Of a stretch of 64,000 nt of DNA, positions 1 to 12,405 are shown in pieces. The notes below the pieces were generated by a model. It was given only the letters and a program-made list of their open reading frames with translations, did not search any database and was not told the DNA's origin. This stretch comes from Trogon surrucura. Lineage: Eukaryota; Chordata; Aves; Trogoniformes; Trogonidae. Where the stretch lies: NCBI GenBank assembly GCA_020746105.1, contig JAJGST010000005.1, positions 1 to 64,000 of the forward strand, given 5' to 3'. Both the position numbers and the translations under genes were made by a program. The stretch's first letter is position 1, and every line of letters starts with the position of its first letter.

Positions 1-1
1 G

Positions 2-265
2 CTGGTTAACTCTAGAGGATCTGCTAACCGTCCAGGTTCTGCCCAAACAGAACCTCTACATACTGTAGGAGGAGATAAGGTCCCTGTAGTGCACATGGGA
101 AGGTGGCTGGGGAAGGCAGTGTGGGTTGCTCCTCCCATGGGAAAAGGCAAACCCATTCGTGGCATTGTCTTTGCTCAAGGACCTGGGTGTACTTGGTGGA
201 TAATGCGGGAAGATGGGGAAACCCGATGTGTGCCTCAAGGTAATTTAACCTTGGGGGAAAAGTAA
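2..265 (+). pseudogene. ERV pol 3' end (integrase C-terminus), partial
   Basis: An open frame enters from the window edge and ends at TAA 263-265 after about 87 codons. It contains a Trp-rich, SH3-like stretch (GRWLGKAVWVAPP, later GCTWWIMREDGE). That is the composition expected of the DNA-binding C-terminal domain of a retroviral integrase. A polypurine tract and an LTR follow downstream on the same strand, so this is the pol end of a provirus whose 5' part lies outside the window. No env frame separates it from the LTR, which fits env-less ERVL-type elements. The family assignment is inferred from layout and general resemblance. Confidence 0.65.
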
Positions 266-571
266 TCTGGTATGTGAGTTGTGTCTTGTAGGAAGTGACA
301 ACGTGGACTGATGAAGAGTAGGTTTCAGAAGGAACAAGAAGAACGCAGTGGCGACCCAAACCAAACTGGTGTTGGTGCCCAACAGTTGGATGTGCTGCTT
401 CTCCTGCCCTGCATGCTATGGAACATCTAAAGCGGTGACAGAAAAGCATAGAGTAGAAGAGAAGCATCTCTCTGTTGAAGGACTGGAGAAATATACACGT
501 TAAATGTTAAGATGATCTAAACATGTGAGACCTGAGCATGACTCAAATGGTATGGAATAAGGGGTGGAGAT
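266..571 (+). other. ERV untranslated 3' segment with polypurine tract
   Basis: This stretch between the pol stop and the LTR shows no open frame of note. It ends in a purine run at 555-570 (ggaataaggggtggaga), the position and composition of a polypurine tract that primes plus-strand DNA synthesis. Confidence 0.5.
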
Positions 572-1141
572 TGTATTGGGTCAGACTGAGGTGGAGTTGA
601 TCTTCCCACAGCAGCTCTCTCCGTGCTGTGTTTCTTGGAGCGGTAGCTAGAAGGGTGTTGATAGCACCCCAGTGTTTTGGCTACTGCTAAGCGGTGCCCA
701 CACAGTACCAAGGCTGTGATTTGATGTTCTCCCAGTAGTAGGGTGGGTGTGATCAACATCTTGGGAGGAGATACAGTCGGGCCAGCTGACCCAAATTGAC
801 CAAAGGGGTATTCCATACCATATGACGTCAGCTCAGATATAAAGAGAGAAGGCAGAGGGAAGTGGGGGGGGCATTCGCTGTTTGTCCTCCTGAGAAACCG
901 TTACGCGTGTTGGAGCCCTGCTTCCTGGGAAAGCGGCCGGACATCGCCCGCCGATGGGAAGTAGAGAATAATCTTTGTTGTTTTGCTTTGCTTCCGCGCG
1001 GTAATTGCTATATTAAACTGCTTTTTATCTTTACCCACGGGCTTCTTGTTACATCTCACCTCTCCCCTGTCCATCTGAAAAGGGGAGTGATAGAGCGGCT
1101 TTGGTGAGCTCCTGGCCTCCAGCCAGGGCCAAACCACCACA
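572..1141 (+). mobile_element. 3' LTR of ERVL-like provirus
   Basis: It starts TGTATTGGGTCAG directly after the polypurine tract and ends near AACCACCACA. The start, the end and the central block (ccaaaggggtattccatacc, a CRE-like tgacgtca, then a gatataaag TATA-like box near 836-843) are shared with the solo LTR at 43180-43615. The two are therefore diverged members of one LTR family. The exact 3' end is uncertain by a few bases. Confidence 0.7.
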
Positions 1142-1611
1142 AGGGGGCATCCACAACCTGCCCCAGGCTCTCACCACCCTCACGACCACAGGCAGTTCCC
1201 TCGGCCGCCCTCGCCTGCCCCGGCACCCCGCACCGTCCCGAAGGCAAGCAGCTGAGCCCGCAGCCCCGGCACCAGTGTCCTTCCGGGGCTGGGGAGACCG
1301 GGAGGCGACAGACGACTCCAGGCACAGCCCCCAAAGTACCAAAGAAAAGAGAGGCAAAGCGTGTCTGCACTGACTGTCTCGGGCCATTGGTTGGTTTTAT
1401 TTAAAGTCAGTTTTGCCCGGTCGTGAAAAGAGCGAAGGAAGTAGCTCGAAGGGGCCTTAATGCTGAAGGCCAGCACTTCTGCCCAGCAGGCCGGTGGTCT
1501 TCTGCTTCTCCAGAGGCTGAATGGCTGCCTCTCTGCCATCTCTTGCTGATGCGTTGCTGTTCTTCTTGTGCTGCCACAGAGGGCCTGGCTTCCTCTGCAC
1601 CCTGCCGTTGG
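1142..1611. other. GC-rich spacer, no gene recognised
   Basis: This is GC-rich sequence followed by a CCAAT-like/AT-rich patch near 1385-1403. The frames that cross it show no domain, and no splice-flanked exon or known repeat is recognised. Confidence 0.4.
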
Positions 1612-3102
1612 TGGGTTAGGGACCAATTAAGCAATCTGGACATCCATAAATCCATGGGTCCAGACAGGATGCCTCCACGAGTGCTGAGGGAGCTGGCTGA
1701 TGTCATTGCTAGACCACTCTCCATCATCTTTGCCAAGTCTTGGGGGACGGGAGAGGTGCCTGAGGACTGGAGGGAAGCAAATGTCACTCCAGTCTTCAAA
1801 AAGGGCAAGAAGGAGGACCTGGGTAACTATAGACCGGTCAGCCTCACCTCCATCCCTGGGAAAGTGATGGAACGACTTATCCTTGGTGCCATCTCAAGGC
1901 ATATCAGGGATAAGAGGGTCATTAGAGACAGTCAACATGGCTTCACCAAAGGGAAGTCGTGCTTGACTAACCTCATAGCCTTTTACGAGGATATAACAAG
2001 GTGGATAGATGATGGTAGAGCGGTGGATGTGGTCTCCCTTAACTTCAGTAAAGCATTTTACACAGTCTCCCACAGCATCCTTGCTGCTAAACTGAGGAAG
2101 TGTGGTCTAGACTCTCGGGTAGTGAGGTGGACTGCGAACTGGCTAAGGGGAAGAAGCCAAAGAGTTGTGGTCAATGGGGCGGAGTCTGGTTGGAGGCCTG
2201 TATCCAGTGGAGTGCCTCAAGGGTCGGTCCTGGGACCAGAATTATTCAATATATTCATCGATGACTTGGATGAGGGACTAGAGAGTACTATCAGCAAGTT
2301 TGCTCGTGACACCAAGGTGGGAGGAGTGGCTGACACACCAGAAGGCTGTGCTGCCATCCAGCGAGACCTGGACAGGCTGGAGAGTTGGGCGGGGAAAAAT
2401 GTGATGAAATATAACAAGGGTAAATGTAGGGTCTTGCATCTGGGTAGGCACAACCCCAGGTTCCAGTATAAGTTGGGGTATGACTTATTAGAGAGTAGTG
2501 CAGGGGAAAGGGACCTGGGAGTCTTGGTGGACAGCAGGATGACCATGAGCCAGCACTGTGCCCTTGTGGTCAGGAAGGCCAATGGCATCCTGGGGTGTAT
2601 TAGAAGGGGGGTGGTTAGTAGGTCGAGAGAGGTTCTCCTTCCCCTCTACTCTGCCCTGGTGAGACCCCATCTGGAATACTGTGTCCAGTTCTGGGCCCCT
2701 CAGTTCAAGAAAGACAGGGAACTGCTGGAGAGAGTCCAGCACAGGGCAACTAGGATGATTAAGGGAGTGGAGCATCTCCCTTATGAGAAAAGACTGAAGG
2801 AGCTGGGGCTCTTTAGTTTGGAGAAGAGGAGGCTGAGGGGTGACCTCATTAATGTTTACAAATATATCAAGGGTGAGTGTCACGAGGATGGAGACAGGCT
2901 CTTCTCGGTGACAACCACTGATAGGACAAGGGGTAATGGGCTGAAACTGGAACATAAGAGGTTCCGCTTAAACTTGAGAAGAAACTTCTTCTCAGTGAGG
3001 GTGACGGAGCCCTGGAACAGGCTGCCCAGAGAAGCTGTGGAGTCTCCTTCTCTGGAGACATTCAAGACCTGCCTGGACACATTCCTGTGTGGCATAGTCT
3101 AG
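1423..3102 (+). pseudogene. CR1 reverse transcriptase ORF, catalytically broken
   Basis: A 559-codon open frame runs through CR1; codons from about 64 onward are CR1-derived. Reverse-transcriptase blocks are in order: NYRPVSLTS, the [13 protein letters not shown] region, [11 protein letters not shown], and the C-terminal [15 protein letters not shown] block. Catalytic positions are changed. Palm motif A reads [10 protein letters not shown], with Asn at 2041-2043 and Tyr at 2059-2061 where CR1 has Asp. The FADD box reads FARD, with Arg at 2305-2307. The frame is long and uninterrupted, yet the product could not polymerise. The first ~63 codons are unrelated upstream sequence. Confidence 0.85.
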
Positions 3103-3190
3103 GCATTCCTGCTCTGGCAGGGGGATTGGACTTGATGATCTTTCGAGGTCCCTTCATATCCCTAACATTCTATGATTCTATGATTCTATG
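1612..3190 (+). mobile_element. CR1 LINE, 5'-truncated
   Basis: The 3' part of a CR1 non-LTR retrotransposon includes most of the reverse transcriptase and the 3' untranslated end. It ends in three copies of the ATTCTATG-type octamer at about 3167-3190, the diagnostic CR1 3' terminus. The first recognisable homology is the block encoding [17 protein letters not shown], so the endonuclease domain is absent. It is close in sequence to the CR1 at 35809-36770. The 31-bp satellite begins immediately after its tail. Confidence 0.93.
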
Positions 3191-6100
3191 AAATCGCTGC
3201 TTCGGAGGCCCAAAGTTACCTAAATCGCTGCTTCTGAGTCCCAAAGTTACCTAATTAACTGTTCCTGGGCCTAAAAGTTCTCTAAATCACTATTCCTGAG
3301 CCCCAAAGTTCCATAATTTGGTGTTTCTGGGCCTAAAAGTTCCCTCACTTGGTGTTTCAGGGCCTAAGAGATCCCTAAATTGGTGTTTCTGAGCCCAAGA
3401 GTTCCCTAAATTGGTGTTTCTGAGACTGAAAGTTCCCTAAATCGGTGCTTCTGGGCACCAAAGTTCCCTAAATTGGTGTTTCTGAAAACGAAAGATCTCT
3501 AAATCAGTTTCTGAGCCCCAAAGTTCCCTAGTATCGTATTTCAGGGCCTAAAAGTTCCCTAATTTTGTATTCTGGGCCTAAAAGATCCCTAAACTGGTGA
3601 TTTTGAGCCCAAAAGTCCCCTAAATCATTGATTCTGGGCTCCAAAGTTCCCTAATTTGTTGTTTCTGAGCCTGAAAGTTCATTAAATTCGTATTTCTGAG
3701 CCCCAAAGTTCCCTAACTCGCTGCTTCTGAGTCCCAAGATTCCCTAAGTTGGTGTTTCTAGGCCTAAAAGATCCCTAAATCCGTGTTTCTGAGCACAAAC
3801 GTTCACTAAATCACGGTTTCTGAGCCAAAAAGTTTCCTAATTTGGTGTTTCTGGGCCTAAAAGTTCCCTAAATTGGTATTTCTGATGCCAAAGTTCCCTA
3901 AATCGCTGCTTCTGATCCCAAAAGTTCCCTAATCAGGGGTTCCTCGGCCTAAAAGTTCTCTAAATCACTATTCCTGAGCCCCAAATTTCACTAATTTGGT
4001 GTTTCTGGGCCTAAAAGTTCCCTAATTTGGTGTTTCTCAGACTGAAAGTTCCCTAAATCGGTACTTCTGGGCCTCAAAGTTCTCTAAATCGGTGATTCTG
4101 AGCCTAAACGTTCCCTAAATTCATGTTTCGGGGCCCCAAAGTTCATTAAATTGATGTTTCTGAAACCAAAAGATCTCTTAATCAGTTTCTGAGCCCCAAA
4201 TTTCCCTAGTATCGTATTTCAGGACCTAAAAGTTCCCTAATTTTGTTTTCTGGGCCTAAAAGATCCCTAAATTGGTGCTTTTGAGCCCAAAAGTACCCAA
4301 AATCATTCCTTCTGGGCCCCAAAGTTCCCTAATTTGGTGTTCCTGAGCCTGAAAGTTCCCTAAATTGGTGTTTCTGAGCCACAAAGTTCCCTAATTTGCT
4401 GCTTCTGGGCCCCAAAGTTCCCTAAATCGCTGTTTCTGAGCCCCAAAGTTCCCTAAATCGCTGTTTCTGAGCCCCAAAGTTCCATACTTTGGTGTTTCCA
4501 GGCCTAAAAGTTCCCTAATTTGGTGTTTCAGGGCCTAAAAGATCACTAAATTGGTGTTTCTGAGGCCAAAGTTCCCTAAATCGCAGCTTCGGAGGCTAAA
4601 AGTTCCCTGAATCGCTGCTTCTGAGTCCCAAATTTCCCTAATTAGGTGTTCCTGGGCCTAAAAATTCTCTAAATCACTATTCCTGAGCTCCAAAGTTCCC
4701 TAATATTGTGTTTCTGGGCCTAAAAGTTCCCTTACTTAGTTTTTCTGGGCATAAAAGTTCCCTAAATCAGTGTTACTGAGCCCTAGAGTTGCCTAAATTG
4801 GTGTTCCTGAGCACAAAAGTTCCCAAATTTGGTGTTCCTGAGCCTGAAAGTTCCCTGAATTCGTGTTTTTGAGCCCCAAAGTTGCCTAATTCGCTGCTTC
4901 TCAGTCCCAGTGTTCCCTAAGTTGGTGTTTCTGGGCCTAAAAGATCCCTAAATCGGAGTTTCTGAGCCGAAACGTTCACTAAATCAATGTTTCTGAGCCC
5001 CAAAGTTCCCTAATTTGGTGTTTCTGGGCCTAAAATTTCCCTCATTTAATTTCTCTGGGCCTAAAAGATCACTAAATTGGTGTTTCTGATGCCAAAGTTC
5101 CCTAAATCGCTGCTTCTGAGACCAAAACTTCCCTAATTAGGTGTTTCTGGTCCTAAAAGTTTTCTAAATCACTATTCCTGAGACTCAAAGTTCTCTAAAT
5201 CAGTGTTTCTGAGCCTAAACGTTCCCTAAATTCATGCTTCTGGGCCCCAAAATTCCCTAAATTGGTGTTTCTGGGCACCAAAAGATCTGTAAACCAGTTT
5301 CTGAGCCCTAAATTTCCCTAGTATCATATTTCAGGGCCTAAAAGTTCCCTAATTTTGTTTTCTGGGCGTAAAGATCCCTAAATTGGTGCTTTTGAGTCCA
5401 AAAGTACCCTAAATCATTGCTTCTGGGCCCCAAAGTTCACTAATTTGGTGTTCCTGAGCCTCAAAGTTCCCTAAATTCGTGTTTCTGAGCCCCAAAGTTC
5501 CCTAATTCACTGCTTCTGAGACCCAAAGTTGCCAAACTCGCTGCTTCTGAGGCCCAAAGTTCCCTAAATTGGTGTTTGTGGGCCTAAAAGTTCCCTCGTT
5601 TAGTTTTTATGGGCTTAAAAGTTCCCTAAATTGGTGCTTCTAAGAACAAGAGTTCCCTAATTTGGTGCTTCTGAGCCACAAAGTTCTCTAACTTGGTTTT
5701 TCTGAGCCCAAAAGTTCACTAGTTTCGTGTTTCTGGAACTAAAAGTTCCCTAATTTAATTTCTCTGGGCCTAAAAGATCACAAAATCGGTGTTTCTGAGG
5801 CCAAAGTTCCCTAAATCGCTGCTTCTGAGTCCCAAAGTTCCCTAATTATGTGTTCTTGGGCCTAAAAGTTCTCTAAATCACTATTCCTGAGCCCCACAGT
5901 TCCCTAATTTGGTGTTTCTGGGCCTAAAAGTTCCCTCAATTAGGTTTTATGGGCCTAAAAGGTCTCTAAATCGGATTTTCTGAGCCCAAACCTTTTTTAA
6001 ATCTCTGTTTCTGAGAACCAGATTTCCCTAATTTGGTGTTTCTGAGGTCAAAGTTCCCTAAACTGCTGCTTCTGAACCCAAAAGTTCTCTAATATAGGGT

Positions 6101-9100
6101 TTTTGAGCCTCAAAGTTCCCAAATTGGATTTTCTGAGCCCCAAAGTTCCCTAATTTGGAGTTTCTGGGCCTAAAAGTTGTCTAAATAACTATTCCAGAGT
6201 CCCAGAGTTCCCTAATTTGGTGTTTCTGGGCCTAAAAGTTCCCTAACTTAGTTTTTCTGGGCATAAAAGATCACTAAATCAGTGTTTCTGAGACCCAAAT
6301 TTCCTACTTTGGTGTTTCTGGGCCTAAAAGATCCCTAAATCGGTGTTTCTGAGCCCAAACGTTCTCTAAATCTCTGTTTCTGAGTACCAGATTTCCCTAA
6401 CTTGGTGTTCCTGCCCCTAAAATTCCCTCATTTAGTTTTTCTGGGCCCAAAAGTTCTCTAAATTGGTGTTTCTGAGACCAAAAGTTCGCTAATTTGGTGT
6501 TTTTGAGACTGAAAGTTCCCTAAAGGTTCCCTAAATCGGTGTTTCTGAGCCCAAATGTTCACTAAATCACTGTTTCAGTGCCCCAAAGTTCCCTAATTTG
6601 GAGTTTTTGAGCCTAAAAGTTCACTAATTTAGTTTTTCTGGGCATAAAAGATACCTAAATTGGTGTTTCTGAGGCCAAAGCTCCCTAAATCACTGTTTCT
6701 GAGCCCAAGAGTTCCCTAAACTGGTGTTTCCGAGCCCAAAAGTTCCCTAAATTTGTGTTTCTGGGACTGAAAGTTCCCCAAATCGGTACTTCTGGGCCCC
6801 AAAGTTTATTAATTTGGTGTTTCTGGGCCCCAAATTTCCCGAAATTAGTGCTTCTGAGCCCAAGAGTTCCCTGAATTTGTGTTTCTGAGACTAAAAGTTC
6901 CCCAAATCTGTACTTCTGGGCTCCAAAGTTCTCTAAATTCGTGTTTCTGAGCCCAAAAGTTTGCTAATTTGGTGTTTCTGAGCCCCAAAGTTCCGTAAAT
7001 CACTGTTTCTGAGCCCAAAAGTTCCCTAATTTAGTATTTCTGGGCCTAAAAGCTCCCTAAATCGGTGTTTCTGAGTACAAACCTTCACTAAATCTCGGCC
7101 CCAAAGTTCCCTAATTTGGAGTTTTTGGGCCTAAAAGTTCACTAATTTAGGTTTTCTGGGCATAAAAGCTCCCTAAATCGGCGTTTCTGAGCCCAAAAGT
7201 TACCTCAATCACTGTTTCCGAGCCCAAAAGTTCCCTAAATTGGTGTTTCTGGGACTGAAAGTTCCCTAAATCGGTACTTCGGAGAACAAAAGTACCCTAA
7301 ATCGTTGCTTCTGGACCCCAAAGATCCCTACTTTCGTATTTCTGAGCCTGAAATTTCCCTAAATTCGTGTTTCTGAGCCCCAAAGTTCACTAATTCGCTG
7401 ATTCTGAGCCCCAAAGTTGCCTAATTCGCTGCTTCTCAATCCCAATGTTCCCTAAGTTGGTGTTTCTGGGCCTAAAAGATCCCTAAATCGGTGTTTCTGA
7501 GCCCAAACGTTCTCTAAATCTCTGTTTCTGAGCAACAGATTTCCCTAATTTGGTGTTTCTGGGCATAAAAGTTCCCTCATTTAGTATTTCTGCCCCCAAA
7601 AGTTCTCTAATATGGTGATTCTGAGCCCAAAAGTTCTCTAATTTGGCGTTTCTGAGCCCAAAAGTTCTCTAAGTTGGTGTTTCTGAGCCCCAAAGTTCCC
7701 TAATTTGGTGTTTCTGGGCCTAACATTTCCCTAATTCAGTTTCTCTGGGCCTAAAAGATGCCTAAATTGGTGTTTCTGAGGCCAAAGGTCCCTAAATCGG
7801 TGTTTCTGAGCCCCAAATGTCCCTAAATCGCTGCTTCTGAGTTCCAAAGTTTCATAATTAGGTGTCCCTGGGACTAAAAGTTCTCTAAATCACTATTCCT
7901 GAGCCCCACAGCTTCCTAGTTTGGTGTTTCTGGGCCTAAAATTTCCCTTATTTAGTTTTTCTGGGCATAAAAGATCCCTAAATCGGCATTTCTGATCCCA
8001 AGTGTTCCCTAAATTGGTTTTTCCGAGCCCAAAAGTTCCCTAATTTGGTGTTCCTGAGCCCCAAAGTTCCCGAAATTGGTGTTTCTGAGCCCCAAATTTC
8101 TCTAAATCGCTGTTTCTGAGCCTAAACGTTCCCTAAATTCGTGTTTCTGGGTCCAAAAGTTACCTAAATTGGTGTTTCTGAAGCAAAAAGATCTCTAAAT
8201 CAGTTTCTGAGCCGCAAATTTCCCTGGTATCCTATTTGAAGGCCTAAAAGTTCCCTAATTTATTTTTTTCTGTGCCTAAAAGATCCCTAAATTGCTGCTT
8301 TTGAGCCCAAAAGTACCCTAGATCATTTCTTCTGAGACCCAAAGTTGCCTAATGCGCTGCTTCTGAGTCCCAACGTTCCCTAATTTGGTGTTTATGGGCC
8401 CAAAAGATCCCTAAATCCGTGTTTCTGAGCCCAAACGTTCACTAAATCACTTTTTCTGAGCACCAGATTTCCCTAATTTGGTGCTTCTTAGCCCAAATTT
8501 GCCCCAATTTGCTGTTTCTGAGCCTTAAAGTTCTCTAATTTGGTGTTTCTGAGGCCCAAAGTTCAATAAATCGGTGTTTCTGAGCACAAACGTTCACTAA
8601 ATCACTGTTTCCGAGCCCCAAAGTTCCAAAATTTGGTGTTTCTGGGCCTAAAAGTTCCCTAATTTAGTATTTCTGGGCCTAAAAGATCCCTAAATCAGTT
8701 TTTCTGAGTCCAAACGTTCACTAAATCACTCTTTCTGAGCCCCAAAGTTCCCTAATTTGGTGTTTTTGCGCCTAAAAGGTCACTAATTTAGATTTCTGGG
8801 CATAAAAGTTCCCTAAATGGGCGTTTCCGACCCCAAAAGTTCCCTAAATCACTGTTTCTGAGCCCAAGAGTTCCCTAAATTGGTGTTTCCGAGCCCAAAA
8901 GTTCCCTAAATTGGTGTTTCTGGGACTGAAAGTTCCCTAAATCGGTACTTCTGGGCCCCAAAGTTCCCTAATTCGCTGTTTCTGAGCGCCAAAATTGCCT
9001 AATTCGCTGATTCTGAGTCCCAATGTTCCCTAAGTTGGTGTTTCTCGGCCTAAAAGACCCCTAAATCGGTGTTTCTGAGCGCAAACGTTCACTAAATCAG

Positions 9101-12100
9101 TGTTCCTGAGCCCCAAAGTTCCCTAAAGTGGTTTTTCGGAGACTGAAAGTTCCCTAAATCGGTACTTCTGGGCACCAAAATTCCCGAAATGGGTGTTTCT
9201 GAGCCCCAAAATTCTCTAAATCGCTGTTTCTGAGCCTAAACGTTCCCTAAATTCGTGTTTCTGGGTCCAAAAGTTCCCTAAATTGGTGTTTCTGAAGCCA
9301 AAAGGTCTCTAAATCAGTTTCTGAGCCGCAAATTTCCCTAGTATCCTATTTCAAGGCCTAGAAGTTCCCTAATTTAATTTTTTCTTTGCCTAAAAGATCC
9401 CTAAATTGCTGCTTTTGAGCCCAAAAGTACCCTAGATCATTTCTTCTGAGACCCAAAGTTGCCTAATGCGCTGCTTCTGAGTCCCAACGTTCCCTAATTT
9501 GGTGTTTATGGGCCGAAAAGTTCCCTAAATCCGTGTTTCTGAGCCCAACCGTTCACTAAATCACTGTTTCTGAGCACCAGATTTCCCTAATTTGGTGCTT
9601 CTGAGCCCAAAAGTCCCCTAATTTGCTGTTTCTGAGCCTTAAAGTTCTCTAATTTGGTGTTTCTGAGGCCCGAAGTTCAATAAATCTGTGTTTCTGGGCC
9701 CAAACGTTCACTAAATTGGTGTTACTGGGCCTAAAATTTCCCTCATTTAGTTTTTCTGGGCCTAAGAGATCCCTAAATCTGTGTTTCTGAGCACAAATGT
9801 TCCCTAAATCTCTGTTTCTGAGCACCAGATTTCCCCAATTTGGTGTTTCTGCACCTAAAAGTTCCCTCTATTACTTTTTCTGGGCCCCAAATTTCCCTAA
9901 ATTGATGTTTCAGAGCCTAAGAGTTCCTTAAATTGGTGTTTTTGAGACTGAAAGTTCCCTAAATCGGTGTTTCTGAGCCCAAACGTTCATTAAATCACTG
10001 TTTCTGAGGCCCAAAGTTCCCTAATTTGGTGTTTCTGGGCCTAAATTTCAATAATTTAATTTGTCTGGGTCAGAAAGATCCCTATATTGGTGTTTCTGAG
10101 ACTGAAAGTTCCCTAATTTAGGTTTTCTGTTCCTAAAATATCAATAAATTGGTGCTTTGGAGCCCAAAAGTACCATACATCATTGCTTCTGGGCCCCAAA
10201 TTTCTCTAATTTGGTGTTCCTGAGCCCCAAAGTTCCCTAAATTGGTGTTTCTGGGCCCAAAAGTTCCCTAATTTGGTGATTCTGAGTCCAAAAGTTCCCT
10301 AAATTGGTGTTGCTGAGACAGGAAGTTCCCTAAATCAGTATTTCTGTGCCCCAAAGTTCCCTAATTTGGTGTTTCTGAGCCCCAAAGTTCTCTAAATCAC
10401 TGTTTCTGAGACTAAACGTTCCCTAAATTCATGTTTTTGGGCCCCAAAGTTCCCTAAATTGGTGTTTCTTGGCCTAAAAGTTCCCTCATTTAGTTTTTCT
10501 GGGCCTAAAAGGTCCCTAAATGGTTGTGTCTGAGCCCAAACGTTCACTAAGTCACTCTTTCGGAGGCCAAAGTTCCCTAAATTGGTGTTTCTGGTCCTAA
10601 AAGTTCCCTAATTTAGTTTTTCTGGGTGTAAAAGATCCCTAAATCGGCGTTTCTGAGGCCAAAATTTCCCTAAATCACAGTTTCTTAGGCCAAGAATTCC
10701 CTAAATTGGTGGTTTTGAGGCCAAAAGTTCGCTAATTTGGTGTTTCTGAGAATGAAAATTCCCTAAATCGCTGCTTCTGAGCCCCAAAGTTGCCTAATTT
10801 GCTGCTTCTCAGTCCCAATGTTCGCTAAGTTTGTGTTTCTGGGAATAAAAGATCCCTAAATTCGTGTTTCTGAGACCAAAGTTCCCTAAATCGCTGCTTC
10901 TGAGCCCAAAAGTTGCCTAAATCGCTGTTTCTGAGCCTGAAAGTTCCCTCATTAGGTTTTTCTGGGCCCAAAAGTTCCCTAATTTGGTGTTTCTGAACCC
11001 AAAAGTTCTCTAAATTGGTGTTTCTGAGCCCAAAAGTTCTCTAATTTAGTGTCTCTGAGACCCAAAGTTCCCTAAATCGGTGTTTCTGAGCCCAAACGTT
11101 CACTAAATCACTGTTTCGGAGCCCCAAAGTTCCCTAATTTGGTGTTTCTGGGCCTAAAAGTTCCCTACTTTAATTCTCTGGGCCTGAAAGATCCCTAAAT
11201 TGGTGTTTCTGAGCCCAAAAGCTCCCTAAATTGGTGTTTCTGAGCCCAAAAGTTCGCTACTTTGCTCTTTCTGATCCCCAAAGGTCCCTAATCAGGTGTT
11301 CCTGGGCCTAATAGTTCTCTAAATCACTATTTCTGAGCCGCACAGTTCCCTAATTTGGTGTTCCTGGGCCTAAAAATTCCATAACTTAGCTTTTCTGGGC
11401 ATAAAATATCCCAAAATCGGCGTTTCTGAGCCCAAAATTTCCCTAAAACACTGTTTCTTAGCACAAGAGTTCCCTAAATTGGTGTTTCTGAGCCTCAAAG
11501 TTCCCTAAATTGGTGTTTCTGAGACTGAAATTTCCATAAATCGCTGCTTCTGAGCCCCAAAGTTGCCTAATTCGCTGCTTCTCAGTCCCAATGTTCCCTA
11601 AGTTGGTGTTTCCGGGCCTAAAAGATCCCTAAATCGGTGTTTCTGAGCCCAAACGTTCACTAAATCACTGTTTCTGAGCCCCAAAGTTCCCTACTTTGGT
11701 GTTTCTGGGCCTAAAAGTTCCCTAATTTAGTTTTTCTGGGCATAAAAGATCCCTAAATCGGCGTTTCTGAGCCCAAAAGTTCCCTAAATACTGTTTCTGA
11801 GCCCAAGAGTTCCCTAAATTGGTATGCCTGAGCCCAAAAGTTCTCTAAATTGGTGTTTCTGAGACTGAAATTTCCCTAAATCGGTACTTCTGGGCCCCAA
11901 AGTTCCCTAAATTGGTGTTTCTGAACCCCAAAGTTCCCTAGTTTGGTGTTTCTGGGCCTAAAAGTTCCCAAATTTTGTGTTTCAGGGCTGAAAAGATCCC
12001 TAAATTGGTGTTTCTGAGGCCAAAGTTTCCTAAATCGTTGCTTCTGAGCCCAAAAGTTCCCTAAATCGCTGCTTCTGAGTCCCAAAGTTCCCCAATTAGG

Positions 12101-12405
12101 TGTTCCTGGGCCTAAAAGTTCTCTAAATCACTATTCCTGATCCCCAAAGTTCCCTAATTTGGTGTTTCCGGGCCCAAAATATCCCTAAATCGATGTTTCT
12201 GAGCCCAAACGTTCACTACATCAGTGTTTCTGAGCCCGAAAGTTCCTTAATTTGGTGGGTCTGGGCCTAAAAGGTCCCTAATTTAGTTTCTGTGGGCCTA
12301 AAAGATCCCTAAATTGGTGTTTCTGAGGTCAAAGTTCCCTAATTCGCTGCTTCTGAGCCCCAAAGTTGCCTAATTCGCTTCTTCTGAGTCCCAGTGTTCC
12401 CTAAG
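3191..12405. repeat. 31-bp tandem satellite, about 300 units
   Basis: The whole interval is a head-to-tail array of a 31-bp unit of the form ttggtgtttctgagcccaaa + agttccctaaa. Neighbouring units differ at several sites, and some are 28-30 bp (for example the atctctaaatcagtttctgag variant). At 9,215 bp this is roughly 297 units. Specific variants recur together at long intervals, showing block duplication. Each unit contains CCCTAA. No coding content: frames inside it encode the repeat. The array is bounded by the CR1 tail on the left and a proviral LTR on the right. Confidence 0.97.

Noticed and set aside
11876-12085. Open frame within the satellite
   Set aside because: It only translates the repeat unit. 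It has no codon constraint, no start context and no splice signals.
3191-12405. Regular short repeats resembling a CRISPR array
   Set aside because: The 31-bp units are head-to-tail with no unique spacers, and the genome is vertebrate. It is a satellite.
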